Numbered from the stretch's first letter, positions 23,866 through 34,376 are shown. The stretch is 64,000 nt of DNA from Parabacteroides chongii (GCF_029581355.1 NZ_CP120849.1:1086501-1150500), one strand, 5' to 3'. The notes: a model not told the origin generated them from the letters alone. Translations and numbers: made by a program.

Positions 23866-26043
23866 TTAATCACAAGGCAATGTAAACCAAAACCTTGAAC
23901 CCTTCCCAGGCGTTGAATCCACACCGATCTCGCCTTGTAAGGCTTTGACGATCGTTTTACAAATAGACAGGCCAAGACCTGTGCCCTGCCTGAAAGAGTC
24001 CACTTTGGTAAACCGCTCGAAAATCGTATCGATATGCGCCGCAGAAACACCGATGCCGGTATCGCTAACCTCAAACAGCACATGATCCTCTTTCACGCTA
24101 TAGGAAAGGCTTATATGACCTTGTTCAGTAAACTTAATGGCATTCGAGAGCAAATTGGACATCACCTGCGTCACTCGTTTCGGGTCCGTATAAAGTATTT
24201 TATCCGGCAACGCATCCAGGTCGCAGATCATGGTGACACCCTCCTGTACTTTCAGCGAATGCACCTTATATTGTTCACGGCATATTTCCTTTATATTGAC
24301 ATCGGTCAGCGAATAGTCCATCACGCCGGACTCTATCTTCGAGAAATCCAGGATATCGGTTATCAGGCGAAGAAGCAAGTCGCAGTTCTGGTTGATGATC
24401 TTCACATATTCATCTTTCTCCTCTTCCTCATCCATTTCGGCCAGGATGCCGGAAAAACCGACTATGGCATTCAGCGGCGTACGTATCTCATGACTCATAT
24501 TCGCCAGGAAAGTCGATTTCAACATATCCGCTTCACGTGCTTTCTGCATTTCCAGTTCATTCTTTCGCGACTCGTCGCGTGCCTGCTGTAATTTCTCTTC
24601 CAGCTGCTTTTCAGCCGTTATATCCGTGATGTAGCAAACGACCTTGCTGGGATGCCCGTCTTTATTGATCTTATGGGCCTGTGCATTGATGCGTACCCAG
24701 GCTGGTTCTTCACGAACAAACATTTTACAGACGAAACTACAGTTATTGATATCTCCGCGGACGACCTGCAAGAGCGGCTCCATATTATTGGTCGGAACAT
24801 CTCCGAAGCGCCCCAAATTCCACAATTCCTGGATAGACAGATAATTATGCGTCTTCAGGTAATTGAACAGATGATTGGAGCTGGAATGATCGTTCAGCAC
24901 AGGATCGATATACAATTCATCCTCTTCCACATTATACTCTCCGACAATCGAACGACCGGACAAGAGCACGGCTTTCAGAATAGCCAGGTTGTTCCTGGTC
25001 TGCTCCGCCTTGCGCTGCACGTCCGTATTATCAGAGATGATCAGCAAATATCCCACCCGTCCGAACTCCGGATCGTTCAGGCTGATCCCTTTTACCTGCA
25101 GATATTTGATCTGGTCGACAAAAGCAGACGGATAATAGCTGGAACTCTGTATGATACTGAAATCATACACAAGAGGAAAACTGAAAGCCCTCCCGCTTTG
25201 GATGCCTTTCAGCATCTTGGCGGGAACAGCCGGATTCTCAAACAGGTTGACCCCCAAAAGGTCTTTACGCGTGGAACCGAAAATATGCGCATCGGCTTCG
25301 TTAATATCCACCAAATATCCTTCCGAGTCATACAGTTCCACACCGATAGGCAGATTATTGAAGAACTGTTTAAACTTGGTACTGAGTTCCGCCAGATGTT
25401 TCCGCGACTCTTCCAGGCTTGCCTGCGTCTCCCAGCGTTCTATGATAAGGGAAAACATATTGGCTATTATATGCAGGTCTTCTATTTCCGTGGCCGTCCA
25501 AGAGCGCTGTACACGCACCGAATCAAATCCGATAAATCCTTGTATCCTGTTATGGAAAGAAAGCGGTATTATAAGCATGGATTTCAATCTCTGCAATTCA
25601 AATAACCGTTTATCCGTTTCTGCTTCCGCCGGCAGGTCGCACAGGTCGCACATGACGATATCGCGCCCGCTCTTCACGGTCTTCATGATCCAGGGAATCG
25701 TCTCGTCCGTCAGTTCCGAATGATTTTCTTTGGGAGCTTCTACCCATTCGCTCATCACCTCGCAGGGAAAATAAGCGGTCCGCCCGTCTTTCTCGAAGAT
25801 GGCGACATAGCCCCAATCCGCATCGAAAAAGTTCAGCAACAAACTCATGGCTTTCTCTATCGGCTGCTGTTCTTCATTGAACAACAATACAAGCACCTCG
25901 GATATAATACGCTTGATATTCGAAGCTTCCGTAACCGGATTTCCGGCATTCACACGCTGCCTCTCGTCTTGTGCTTCCAATAATCGTATTAGTTCTTCTC
26001 GGGATAACTCGCTATATTTGTTTTTTGTTAGCGTTGATATCAT
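23866..26043 (-). CDS. Soluble GAF/PAS sensor histidine kinase
   Basis: The 725-residue protein has a GAF domain (about 45-200), two or more PAS domains (about 225-360 and 365-490), a HisKA domain with FLANMSHEIRTPLNAIVGFS (phospho-His near 508) and a HATPase domain with DTGIGVS and GTGLGLSI boxes near the end. It has neither membrane helix nor receiver domain, so it senses a cytoplasmic signal and passes phosphate to a separate regulator. No response regulator is adjacent. Confidence 0.88.
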   Translation of the reverse strand: MISTLTKNKYSELSREELIRLLEAQDERQRVNAGNPVTEASNIKRIISEVLVLLFNEEQQPIEKAMSLLLNFFDADWGYVAIFEKDGRTAYFPCEVMSEWVEAPKENHSELTDETIPWIMKTVKSGRDIVMCDLCDLPAEAETDKRLFELQRLKSMLIIPLSFHNRIQGFIGFDSVRVQRSWTATEIEDLHIIANMFSLIIERWETQASLEESRKHLAELSTKFKQFFNNLPIGVELYDSEGYLVDINEADAHIFGSTRKDLLGVNLFENPAVPAKMLKGIQSGRAFSFPLVYDFSIIQSSSYYPSAFVDQIKYLQVKGISLNDPEFGRVGYLLIISDNTDVQRKAEQTRNNLAILKAVLLSGRSIVGEYNVEEDELYIDPVLNDHSSSNHLFNYLKTHNYLSIQELWNLGRFGDVPTNNMEPLLQVVRGDINNCSFVCKMFVREEPAWVRINAQAHKINKDGHPSKVVCYITDITAEKQLEEKLQQARDESRKNELEMQKAREADMLKSTFLANMSHEIRTPLNAIVGFSGILAEMDEEEEKDEYVKIINQNCDLLLRLITDILDFSKIESGVMDYSLTDVNIKEICREQYKVHSLKVQEGVTMICDLDALPDKILYTDPKRVTQVMSNLLSNAIKFTEQGHISLSYSVKEDHVLFEVSDTGIGVSAAHIDTIFERFTKVDSFRQGTGLGLSICKTIVKALQGEIGVDSTPGKGSRFWFTLPCD

Positions 26044-26211
26044 ACTAGTGAAACTTTATAAACGCAAAAATATTGAATAGTTTTGATTTTTAAAGCATTT
26101 CAAGAAAGTATTTCTTCTGCCGACATGTTAAAAGTGATCCGGATTTGCCCGGTAAACGGATTCTTTAGAACAATTATGCTTTTAATCATAAGCGGGTTCA
26201 CCGTAAAAAGT

Positions 26212-26219
26212 TATATTTG
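26212..26219 (+). promoter_or_regulatory. -7 box of rpoN
   Basis: TATATTTG, 28 bp before the rpoN ATG, in the 203-bp divergent gap with the histidine kinase. Confidence 0.6.
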
Positions 26220-26246
26220 CATGTTCTAATGTAGACGATTTTAAAT

Positions 26247-27701
26247 ATGTTGAAGCAACAGTTACAACAAAAGTTACAGCAAAAGCTCTCTCCACAGCAG
26301 ATCCAGTTAATCCGGCTTCTGGAACTTCCCGCCATCGAGCTGGAAGAACGCATCAAGCACGAACTGGAGGATAACCCTGCACTGGAGGAGGGAAAAGACA
26401 TTGCGGACGACTTTGAACGGACTGACGACGAGGGAGTTGATGATATATCTACAAACGAAACAGAGACAGACCTCTCGCTCGGAGACTATATGAGCGAAGA
26501 TGATATACCGGACTATAAGCTCCGGGAGATCAGTGAAAAGACAGAACGCAAAGAGGATATTCCCTTTTCCGTAAGCCAGTCGCTGAACGAATATCTGCTC
26601 CAGCAGCTCGGACTGCGCGACCTGCCGGAAAAAGAAGTAAAAATAGCCGAATACATTATCGGAAATATAGACGACGACGGTTATCTGCGCCGTGAACTGT
26701 CCGCCATTGCCGACGACCTGGTGTTTCAGGCGGGACAGGATGTCGACGAAAAAGAGATAGAAGAAGTCCTTGCCATCATACAGGACTTCGACCCCGCCGG
26801 TGTCGGTGCCCGTAACCTGCAGGAATGCCTGTTACTGCAACTGGGTCGCAAGGAACCGACCGAAGGGACCCGGTTGGCGATCCATATCCTCACCGACTAT
26901 TTCGAGGAGTTCACCCGCAAGCATTACGATAAGATCCTGCGGGGGCTCAACATCAGCGAAGCGACCCTGAAAAAGGCGATTCACGAAATAATCGCCCTCG
27001 ATCCTAAACCTTGCAGCAGCTGGGGCGGTTCTATGGAAGTAGCCATGAGCCAGGTCATTCCGGACTTCCTGGTCGAAGCTGTAAACGGTGAGCTGATCCT
27101 GAGCATGAACAACCGCGACATTCCCGATCTGCGGATCAGCCGCGAGTATGCGGAAATGTTCCAGGACTACGCAGGCAACAAGGCCAACCAGACATCCAAG
27201 ATGCGCGAAGCGGTACAGTTTGTCAAGCAGAAGCTGGACTCCGCCCAATGGTTTATCGATGCCATCCGGCAACGCCAGGAAACCCTGCAGCGCACCATGG
27301 AAGCGATCATCCTCCTGCAGCGGGACTTTTTCCTGACAGGCGACGATGCAACGCTGCGACCGATGATACTGAAAGACGTGGCCGAACGTGCCGGATACGA
27401 CATTTCGACCATTTCGAGGGTTAGCAACAGCAAGTATGTGCAGACCAATTTCGGCATCTACCCTCTGAAATTCTTCTTCTCCGAATCGATGCAGACCGAC
27501 AGCGGCGAGGAAATATCCACCCGTGAGGTGAAGAAGATCATGAAAGAACATATAGACAGTGAGGATAAACGTAAACCGCTTACCGACGAGGAGCTCACCA
27601 CGATCCTGAAGGAGAAAGGGTACGTAATCGCCCGCCGTACAGTCGCCAAATACCGGGAACAACTCGATATACCGGTTGCAAGGCTCAGAAAAGAAATCTA
27701 A
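26247..27701 (+). CDS. rpoN: RNA polymerase sigma-54 factor
   Basis: The 484-residue protein begins with the Gln-rich region I (LKQQLQQKLQQKLSPQQIQL) that contacts enhancer-binding activators. An acidic region II follows (residues ~50-100), then the core-binding domain, and it ends with the RpoN box ARRTVAKYREQL near residue 467. It directs RNA polymerase to -24/-12 promoters. Length and motifs are standard. The next gene starts 12 bp after the stop. Confidence 0.95.
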   Translation: MLKQQLQQKLQQKLSPQQIQLIRLLELPAIELEERIKHELEDNPALEEGKDIADDFERTDDEGVDDISTNETETDLSLGDYMSEDDIPDYKLREISEKTERKEDIPFSVSQSLNEYLLQQLGLRDLPEKEVKIAEYIIGNIDDDGYLRRELSAIADDLVFQAGQDVDEKEIEEVLAIIQDFDPAGVGARNLQECLLLQLGRKEPTEGTRLAIHILTDYFEEFTRKHYDKILRGLNISEATLKKAIHEIIALDPKPCSSWGGSMEVAMSQVIPDFLVEAVNGELILSMNNRDIPDLRISREYAEMFQDYAGNKANQTSKMREAVQFVKQKLDSAQWFIDAIRQRQETLQRTMEAIILLQRDFFLTGDDATLRPMILKDVAERAGYDISTISRVSNSKYVQTNFGIYPLKFFFSESMQTDSGEEISTREVKKIMKEHIDSEDKRKPLTDEELTTILKEKGYVIARRTVAKYREQLDIPVARLRKEI

Positions 27702-27713
27702 ATTTGAAGCGTT

Positions 27714-28334
27714 ATGAGATTGTTTTCAAATATAATATCCGGAATGTTCCACCCGTTGCTGATGGTGACGTATGGAGTCATACTGGCATTGTCGTTCACT
27801 TACCTGGCGATCTACCCGCCCACCATGAAGATGTTCCTGGTCGGAGGAGCATTCCTTTCGACTGCGGTCGTACCGGGTATTTTCATCTTCCTGATGGTCA
27901 AGAACGGGGCTGCCGGCGACCTGGAACTGACGGACCGCAAGGAACGGGTCGTCCCGTATCTGATTATTATCACCTCCATCATGGTCTGTATCTTCTATAT
28001 GTACAAAATGATGATCCCATTCTGGTTCCTGTCGCTGATGATGGGTGCCTGCGTCGCACTGATCATCTCGTTGTGCATTAACTTTTACTGGAAGATCAGC
28101 GCCCACACCCTGGGCATCGGAGGACTTTTAGGGGGTATCATGGGGGTGGCACGCATCCACCTGATCAATCCTTACTGGGGGTTCATTATCATCCTCCTGG
28201 CAGCCGGGCTGGTCGGTACTTCGCGTATCTTCCTGAAAAGGCATACGCCCATGCAGGTTTATGCCGGCTTTTGTCTCGGTTTTATATGTACCTTTGTAGC
28301 CTCATTATTGAGTTATATCTATTTATTCATCTAA
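27714..28334 (+). CDS. PAP2-like membrane phosphatase
   Basis: The 206-residue protein has about six membrane helices. ISAHTLG near residue 128 and [15 protein letters not shown] near 175-190 correspond to the SxH and RxxxxxH motifs of PAP2 phosphatases, with Gln in place of the usual Asp in the last motif. It could dephosphorylate undecaprenyl pyrophosphate or phosphatidylglycerol phosphate. The first KxxxxxxRP motif is only weakly visible (KERVVP). It follows rpoN by 12 bp and precedes gcvH by 16 bp. Confidence 0.75.
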   Translation: MRLFSNIISGMFHPLLMVTYGVILALSFTYLAIYPPTMKMFLVGGAFLSTAVVPGIFIFLMVKNGAAGDLELTDRKERVVPYLIIITSIMVCIFYMYKMMIPFWFLSLMMGACVALIISLCINFYWKISAHTLGIGGLLGGIMGVARIHLINPYWGFIIILLAAGLVGTSRIFLKRHTPMQVYAGFCLGFICTFVASLLSYIYLFI

Positions 28335-28350
28335 TAAAAACACTAAAGTT

Positions 28351-28731
28351 ATGAACTTTCCTGCTGATTTAAAGTACACAAAAGATCACGAATGGATTCG
28401 TGTAGACGGCGCTGTTGCCTATGTTGGTATCACTGACTACGCTCAGAGCGAATTGGGCGAAATCGTTTATGTAGACATCACGACAGAAGGTGAAACAATT
28501 GCCAAAGAAGAAGTTTTCGGAACTATCGAAGCTGTAAAGACTGTTTCCGACCTGTTCATGCCGGTAAGCGGTGAAGTGATCCAGGGTAACTCTGAACTGG
28601 ATGACAAACCTGAACTGGTAAACGAAGATGTTTACGGAAACGGCTGGTTGATCAAGATCTCCATCTCTGATCCTTCAGAACTGGACGACCTGTTGTCGGC
28701 TGCCGAATACGAACAATTGATTGCTAAATAA
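28351..28731 (+). CDS. gcvH: Glycine cleavage system H protein
   Basis: The 126-residue carrier protein shuttles the aminomethyl group among the P, T and L proteins of glycine cleavage on a lipoyl arm. The lipoylated Lys is in IEAVKTVSD near residue 64, inside a conserved FGTIE context. [11 protein letters not shown] at the start is typical. The stop directly abuts the purE start. Confidence 0.95.
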   Translation: MNFPADLKYTKDHEWIRVDGAVAYVGITDYAQSELGEIVYVDITTEGETIAKEEVFGTIEAVKTVSDLFMPVSGEVIQGNSELDDKPELVNEDVYGNGWLIKISISDPSELDDLLSAAEYEQLIAK

Positions 28732-29238
28732 ATGACACCTGTAGTAAGCATTATCATGGGCAGTACTTCCGATCTGCCCGTAATGGAAAAAGCAGCCAAA
28801 CTGCTGGACGAGATGGAGATTCCGTTCGAAATGCATGCGTTGTCTGCACACCGCACTCCGGCTGAAGTGGAAGCTTTTGCCAAAGGAGCCAAAGACCGCG
28901 GTATCAAAGTTATTATTGCTGCAGCCGGTATGGCAGCACATTTGTGCGGAGTGATCGCCTCCATGACTACCCTTCCGGTAATCGGTGTGCCCATCAACTC
29001 CACACTCGACGGTATGGATGCCCTGTTGGCTATCGTACAGATGCCTCCGGGAATCCCTGTTGCCACTGTCGGTATCAACGGAGCATTAAATGCCGGAATC
29101 CTGGCCGTTCAGATGCTTGCTGTCGGAGACGAACAACTCCAGGGTAAGCTGGCCGACTACAAGGAAAATCTGAAGAAAAAGATCGTAAAAGCCAACGAAG
29201 AGCTGGCTCAGGTATCTTTTAAATACAAAACAAACTAG
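28732..29238 (+). CDS. purE: N5-CAIR mutase, class I
   Basis: The 168-residue enzyme interconverts N5-CAIR and CAIR in purine biosynthesis. VSIIMGSTSDLPVM at residues ~4-17, ALSAHRTP near 38-45 and AAGMAAHLCGV near 65-75 are the conserved active-site segments of octameric PurE. It starts directly after the gcvH stop. A repeat element of inverted TTGACAG arms follows. Confidence 0.95.
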   Translation: MTPVVSIIMGSTSDLPVMEKAAKLLDEMEIPFEMHALSAHRTPAEVEAFAKGAKDRGIKVIIAAAGMAAHLCGVIASMTTLPVIGVPINSTLDGMDALLAIVQMPPGIPVATVGINGALNAGILAVQMLAVGDEQLQGKLADYKENLKKKIVKANEELAQVSFKYKTN

Positions 29239-29340
29239 TTGACAGTTGACAAGTGACAGTTGACAGATGGGCTTCACGCTCGGCAAATATGTCAACTGTC
29301 AACTGTCAACTGTCAACTGTCAACTGTCAACTGTCAACTG
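29239..29340. repeat. TGTCAAC inverted/tandem repeat element, copy 1
   Basis: A left arm of GTTGACA-type heptamers (29239-29267), a loop carrying GGCTTCACGCTCGG, and a right arm of seven exact TGTCAAC copies (29290-29338). The arms would form a long hairpin in the transcript. It extends the ispG frame upstream, so a start at 29260 would be an artefact. Confidence 0.8.
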
Positions 29341-29346
29341 AAAGAA

Positions 29347-31185
29347 ATGGAACATCTTTTTAACTACAGTCGTCGTAAATCATCTGTTGTCAATATAGGA
29401 AACACGCCACTGGGAGGCGAAAATCCGATACGTATCCAATCCATGGCCAATGTATCCACGATGGATACCGAAGCAGCTGTCCGCCAGGCTATCCGTATGA
29501 TCGAAGCCGGCTGCGAATATGTACGTTTCACCGCACAGGGTGAACGTGAAGCCCGTAACCTGGGCGAGATCCGGAAAGAACTGAACAGCCAGGGATACAC
29601 GACTCCGCTTGTCGCCGATATTCATTTCAACCCCAGGGCCGCCGACGCAGCCGCCGAAGAGGTGGAGAAAGTGCGCATCAACCCCGGTAACTATGTTGAC
29701 AAAGTAAAGACATTTGACCTTCTGGAATATACCGACGAAGAATATGCCGCCGAATTGCAGAAGATACGCGACCGTTTTGTCCCTTTCCTTGATATTTGTA
29801 AAAAACACGGCACCGCCATCCGCATTGGCGTAAATCATGGTTCACTGTCCGACCGCATCATGAGCCGGTACGGTGATACTCCGGAAGGAATGGTTGCTTC
29901 CTGCATGGAGTTTCTGCGCATCTGCCGGGATGAGAATTTCCCGGATGTAGTGATCTCCATCAAAGCCTCCAACACGGTCGTCATGGTACGCACCGTACGT
30001 CTGCTTGTCCGCACGATGGACGCAGAAGATATGCACTACCCGCTCCACCTGGGTGTGACCGAAGCCGGTGACGGCGAAGACGGGCGCATCAAAAGTGCCG
30101 TCGGCATTGGTACCCTGCTGACCGACGGGATAGGCGATACGATCCGCGTATCCCTCAGCGAAGATCCCGAAGCGGAAATACCTGTCGCCCGTAAACTGGC
30201 GGACTATATACAGGAACGCCGGGAGCACAGACCGATCATTGCCTCGCCCGCTCCCGGATACGATCCGGTGACAGCCTCACGCCGCATCAGCCGTGTGACG
30301 GAAGGCATCGGAGGTAATTTCCCTCCCGTCGTTATCTCGGACCGCAGTAACGGCGACTTTGAAATCGACTATTCATCCCTGCCCGATTATATCTACATCG
30401 GAAAGGAAGATCCGGACAATCTGCCCGAGACATTCCGTCTGCTGGTAGACGCTCATTTCTGGAAAGAACGTCCGAACGTCTATCCTTACTTCATCGCTTC
30501 CGAGATAGAAGAGATGAAAGAACTCAACGCTCCGCTGAAATTCATCCGCTTGACCTACAACGACCTGACGGACCAGACACTGGAGATACTGAAACAAGAT
30601 AAAACTGCCGTAGTAGTCCTGAGCACCCACCATCGGAACGGTGTCGGTTCACAGCGTGCCGCCATGCACAAGCTGCTGGCTGCCGGTTGCGATATCCCCG
30701 TCATCCTGCACCGCGACTATCACGAAACAGACAAGGAGTCTTTACAGCTTAAAGCGGGGGCAGACTTCGGCACCTTGTTGCTCGACGGCTTCGGCGACGG
30801 TATCATGATTCATAATCATGAGCTTGAAGCCCCTGTTATCGACAACTATATGTTCGGTATCCTGCAGGCAACCCGTTCACGCATCAGCAAGACGGAATAT
30901 ATCTCCTGCCCGAGTTGCGGACGTACACTCTACGACCTGCAGACGACCATTGCCCGCATCAAGGAAGCGACCTCGCATTTGAAAGGGCTGAAGATCGGCA
31001 TCATGGGCTGTATTGTAAACGGCCCGGGCGAAATGGCAGATGCCGATTACGGGTATGTCGGTGCCGGACGCGGACAGATCAGCCTGTATAAAGGCAAGGA
31101 GTGCGTATTGAAAAACATACCCGAAGAAGATGCTGTAGAACGTTTAGTTCAGTTAATAAAAGAGAACGGAGACTGGATTAATTGA
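29347..31185 (+). CDS. ispG: 4-hydroxy-3-methylbut-2-enyl-diphosphate synthase (large form)
   Basis: The enzyme converts MEcPP to HMBPP in the MEP isoprenoid pathway with a 4Fe-4S cluster. The start is set at ATG 29347 (MEHLFNYSRRKSSVVNIGN), giving 612 residues; an earlier in-frame start would translate the TGTCAAC repeat into CQLSTVNCQL blocks. Residues to ~280 form the TIM barrel with PLVADIHFNPRAADAAAE. A large middle insertion typical of Bacteroidetes and plant forms follows. The cluster ligands are CPSCGRT (near 520) and GCIVNGPGE (near 556). Confidence 0.95.
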   Translation: MEHLFNYSRRKSSVVNIGNTPLGGENPIRIQSMANVSTMDTEAAVRQAIRMIEAGCEYVRFTAQGEREARNLGEIRKELNSQGYTTPLVADIHFNPRAADAAAEEVEKVRINPGNYVDKVKTFDLLEYTDEEYAAELQKIRDRFVPFLDICKKHGTAIRIGVNHGSLSDRIMSRYGDTPEGMVASCMEFLRICRDENFPDVVISIKASNTVVMVRTVRLLVRTMDAEDMHYPLHLGVTEAGDGEDGRIKSAVGIGTLLTDGIGDTIRVSLSEDPEAEIPVARKLADYIQERREHRPIIASPAPGYDPVTASRRISRVTEGIGGNFPPVVISDRSNGDFEIDYSSLPDYIYIGKEDPDNLPETFRLLVDAHFWKERPNVYPYFIASEIEEMKELNAPLKFIRLTYNDLTDQTLEILKQDKTAVVVLSTHHRNGVGSQRAAMHKLLAAGCDIPVILHRDYHETDKESLQLKAGADFGTLLLDGFGDGIMIHNHELEAPVIDNYMFGILQATRSRISKTEYISCPSCGRTLYDLQTTIARIKEATSHLKGLKIGIMGCIVNGPGEMADADYGYVGAGRGQISLYKGKECVLKNIPEEDAVERLVQLIKENGDWIN

Positions 31186-31270
31186 CAGTTGACAGATGAC
31201 AGATAAGAAAAGGAGTAGTTAACAATATATAGCAAGCTAAAACAACTGTCAACTGTCACTTGTCAACTAT
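31184..31270. repeat. TGTCAAC repeat element, copy 2
   Basis: Left arm TTGACAGTTGACAG, loop, right arm ACTGTCAACTGTCAC; same family as 29239-29340 with fewer units. Confidence 0.7.
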
Positions 31271-31281
31271 CAACTTTTCCA

Positions 31282-31289
31282 TATCTTTG
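31282..31289 (+). promoter_or_regulatory. -7 box of dut
   Basis: TATCTTTG, 23 bp before the dut ATG. Confidence 0.6.
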
Positions 31290-31311
31290 TCCGTCAAACA
31301 AATAAGAACAA

Positions 31312-31746
31312 ATGGAAGTAAAAATAATAAACAAGTCCCATCACCCTCTCCCTGCCTATGCGACAGCATTGTCTGCCGGCATGGACATTCGTGCAAACCT
31401 GACAGAGCCCGTAGTGCTGAAACCGTTGGAACGCAAACTGATCCCGACAGGATTATACATTGCCCTCCCGGAAGGTTACGAAGCACAGATGCGCCCTCGC
31501 AGCGGATTGGCACTGAAACACGGCATTACCCTGCTGAACACTCCGGGAACGATCGATGCGGATTACCGCGGCGAGATCGGCGTCATCCTGGTGAACCTCT
31601 CATCCGAACCCTTTACCGTAAACGACGGAGAACGTATCTGCCAGATGGTGATCGCCACCTACAACCAGGTAAGCTGGAAGCCGGTGGAAGTGCTCGACGA
31701 TACGCAGCGCGGTGCCGGAGGTTTCGGACATACCGGTAAAGAATAA
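31312..31746 (+). CDS. dut: dUTP diphosphatase
   Basis: The 144-residue trimeric enzyme hydrolyses dUTP to dUMP, which keeps uracil out of DNA and feeds dTMP synthesis. The five dUTPase motifs are present in order: AGMDIRA (residue ~23), RSGLA (~64), [10 protein letters not shown] (~80), ERICQMV (~106) and GAGGFGHTG at the end. The TPR gene start lies 16 bp beyond the stop. Confidence 0.95.
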   Translation: MEVKIINKSHHPLPAYATALSAGMDIRANLTEPVVLKPLERKLIPTGLYIALPEGYEAQMRPRSGLALKHGITLLNTPGTIDADYRGEIGVILVNLSSEPFTVNDGERICQMVIATYNQVSWKPVEVLDDTQRGAGGFGHTGKE

Positions 31747-31762
31747 TATAGAAAACGAACAT

Positions 31763-33523
31763 ATGCTGAAACAAGTAATATACGGGATACTCTTTTCACT
31801 CTTCCTGCTCGCCGGAATCCACCCGCTACATGCGGAAGAAACCCGGAAAGAAACTCCCACCAAGGCAAACGGATTGAGTGAGGCTGAACGGAGAAAATTC
31901 GATTATTTCTTCCTTGAAGGGCTGAATCTGAAGACATCCGGAAAATTCGACGCTGCTTTCGATGCATTCAACTATTGTCTCGCCATCGACTCGACGGCAT
32001 CGCCTGTACTCTACGAACTATCCTCGTTTTATGTGCAGATGAACCGGCCGGAAAAGGCAGTCGATATGTTGCAGCGTGCCGTTGCCAACAGCACGGACAA
32101 CTTCACCTACCGGATGGCACTGGCTACGATCAGCCGCAACCTGGGTATGTACGGAGAAGCTGCCGATGAGTATGAGAAACTGGTGAAAGCCTTTCCCGGA
32201 AAGACTGAACTGAATTACTACCTGGCAGAAGCACTGACACAGGAAGGCGAGATCGGCAAAGCCATCGATGCGTATAATGCCCTCGAATCGTCCATCGGCA
32301 TGAACGAAGCCCTTTCCATGCAGAAATACAAGCTCTACAACCAGTTGGAACAGTCGGACGCCGCTTTCAAAGAAATAGAGAAACTGGCAGCCAAATATCC
32401 GATGGAGGCGCGCTACCAGATCATTCTCGGTGACCTGCATCTGGAGAAGAACGATACGGTAAAAGCGCGTTCGTATTACGACAAAGCGTATGAGATCGAT
32501 TCGGGCAATCCCTATTACATCGTATCCATGGCGAACTACTACGAAGCAACCGGCAACAAAGACGCTGCCGAAACACAGATACGCAACGCCCTGATCAACG
32601 AGAAACTGGATGTAGATACCAAAGTAGCCATCCTCTCCCGTTACATCCTGAAACTGCAGCAGACACAGAAAGGGACAGACAGTGCGAATGCCCTGTTCCA
32701 GACATTACTGGAGCAGCATCCCGAAGATACCGACCTGAAACAGATGTACGGCAGTCTGCTGATCGCACAGGGAAAGACGGACGAAGCCCGTTTCCAGTTT
32801 CAGCTTGTCACTGAGATGGAGCCGGAAAACGCCGCAGCCTGGCAGCAACTGCTGAACATGTCGCTGAAAGCCGAAGATATTCCGGAGGTGATCCGCATCT
32901 GCACCAAATGTCAGGAACTCTTTCCGGACGCTCCCGAATATTACTTCTACCTGGGTATCGCCTATTATCAGCAGGAGAAATACCAGGAAGCCCTGAATAC
33001 CTATTATGCGGGCATCAATATCATCCCGGCAGAGAATCCCCGGTTAAAGTCCGACTTCTACGGTCAGATCGGCGATATCTACTATCAGATGAAACAGATG
33101 GACCAGACCTACAAGGCATACGACGAGGCACTGAAATATAACGACAATAATATCGTTGTCCTCAATAACTATGCCTACTTCCTTTCGCTGGATAAAAAGG
33201 ACCTGAAAAAGGCAGAACGCATGAGTGCCCAGTGCATCAAGCTCGAACCGGACAATGCGACGTATCTGGATACCTACGCCTGGATATTCTTCGTACAGGG
33301 CAACTATACCCTTGCCAAGATATACATCGAAAGTGCATTGGAAAAAGACACGACCAAAAGCGCAGAGCTGGTCGACCATTACGGAGACATCCTGTTCATG
33401 ACAGGAGATAAGGACGGTGCCGTCGCCCAATGGAAGAAAGCCCGTGAGATGGGAAAAGAGAGCGAGACACTCGACCGCAAGATCATTGAAGGCAAATATA
33501 TCGAAGAGGAGGAAGCCAAATGA
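31763..33523 (+). CDS. Periplasmic TPR-repeat protein
   Basis: Start is set at ATG 31763 (MLKQVIYGILFSLFLLAGI), giving 586 residues with a signal peptide; the longer frame from 31712 overlaps dut. Tetratricopeptide repeats fill residues ~40-570 (for example FDAAFDAFNYCLAIDSTASP and KAVDMLQRAVANSTDNF). It is a scaffold for protein contacts in the periplasm. The same gene order dut, TPR, DUF4292, EnvC-like is common in Bacteroidales. The stop overlaps the next ATG by 4 bp (ATGA). Confidence 0.85.
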   Translation: MLKQVIYGILFSLFLLAGIHPLHAEETRKETPTKANGLSEAERRKFDYFFLEGLNLKTSGKFDAAFDAFNYCLAIDSTASPVLYELSSFYVQMNRPEKAVDMLQRAVANSTDNFTYRMALATISRNLGMYGEAADEYEKLVKAFPGKTELNYYLAEALTQEGEIGKAIDAYNALESSIGMNEALSMQKYKLYNQLEQSDAAFKEIEKLAAKYPMEARYQIILGDLHLEKNDTVKARSYYDKAYEIDSGNPYYIVSMANYYEATGNKDAAETQIRNALINEKLDVDTKVAILSRYILKLQQTQKGTDSANALFQTLLEQHPEDTDLKQMYGSLLIAQGKTDEARFQFQLVTEMEPENAAAWQQLLNMSLKAEDIPEVIRICTKCQELFPDAPEYYFYLGIAYYQQEKYQEALNTYYAGINIIPAENPRLKSDFYGQIGDIYYQMKQMDQTYKAYDEALKYNDNNIVVLNNYAYFLSLDKKDLKKAERMSAQCIKLEPDNATYLDTYAWIFFVQGNYTLAKIYIESALEKDTTKSAELVDHYGDILFMTGDKDGAVAQWKKAREMGKESETLDRKIIEGKYIEEEEAK

Positions 33524-34374
33524 GAATCCCGTTCCTAACGCGAGTACAACTGCCGGCACTGATAGTCGTATGCTTCTTACTGGTCCTGTCGGGCTGTAAA
33601 TCGTCGAAAAAGGTCGGAACGGTTGTTTCCGGCGGTGCCAAGGCGCACAATGAATTTTTTGAAGCGATGGAAGAGCACTCGTTCCAGTTCAATACGATGA
33701 CTGCCCGCCTGAATGCGGAGCTGAAAGGCACTAAAAATAACATGAGTTCACGTGTGGACCTGAAGATGGTCAAAGACAGTGCATTCCAGTTATCCGTCCA
33801 GCCGTTCCTGGGTATCGAAGTGTTCCGTGCCGAGTTTACGGTCGACAGCATAAAGGTGGTAGACCGTATGAACAAACGCTATGTAGCCGAACGCTATGCC
33901 GACCTGAAAGGACAGACTCCGATCGAGTTCAACTTCTACAACCTGCAGGCGTTGTTCACCAACCATATTTTCCTGCCGGGACAGCAGTTTATCGAACCGA
34001 AACAGTTCAAACGTTTCAAGCTGAACCAGGAAGGATCGACGGCTGAGATCCGGATCAAGGATTCACTCGGACTGCTTTATACTTTCTTTGCCGACGGCGA
34101 AGAGAAGTTGCTCTCAACCTACATCACCGATCCGTCCGAACAGTATGCCTTGCAATGGGATTATGCCGACTTCCGCATAACGGACGGACAACCGTTCCCG
34201 CAGTTGATGGACGTAAATGTGCTGGCTAACGGCTCCTCTCAGGGTGGAATCGCTTTCCGTTTTTCCCGCATACAGACAAATGTGCCGGTTAATTTGGAGT
34301 TTTCCATTCCGGCTAAATATAAACGTATTACCTTTGCACAGATCCTGAAGTCAATCAGTAACAGTCAGAAATAG
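33520..34374 (+). CDS. DUF4292 lipoprotein
   Basis: The 284-residue protein has a basic start, a hydrophobic core and a lipobox at LSGC (Cys near 26), so it is lipidated. The rest is beta-rich, in the style of LolB/LptE-like proteins, with a segment FELQFNTMTARLNAELKG-like near residue 60 typical of DUF4292. It probably acts in outer-membrane lipoprotein or envelope handling; the exact role is unknown. Coupled to the TPR gene by an ATGA overlap. Confidence 0.85.
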   Translation: MRIPFLTRVQLPALIVVCFLLVLSGCKSSKKVGTVVSGGAKAHNEFFEAMEEHSFQFNTMTARLNAELKGTKNNMSSRVDLKMVKDSAFQLSVQPFLGIEVFRAEFTVDSIKVVDRMNKRYVAERYADLKGQTPIEFNFYNLQALFTNHIFLPGQQFIEPKQFKRFKLNQEGSTAEIRIKDSLGLLYTFFADGEEKLLSTYITDPSEQYALQWDYADFRITDGQPFPQLMDVNVLANGSSQGGIAFRFSRIQTNVPVNLEFSIPAKYKRITFAQILKSISNSQK

Positions 34375-34376
34375 AA

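Noticed and set aside
29290..29338. CRISPR array
   Set aside because: The repeats are 7-bp back-to-back units without spacers, and no cas gene is present.
29260..29346. Upstream extension of ispG
   Set aside because: It would translate the TGTCAAC repeat into CQLSTVN blocks; the ATG at 29347 gives the usual start.
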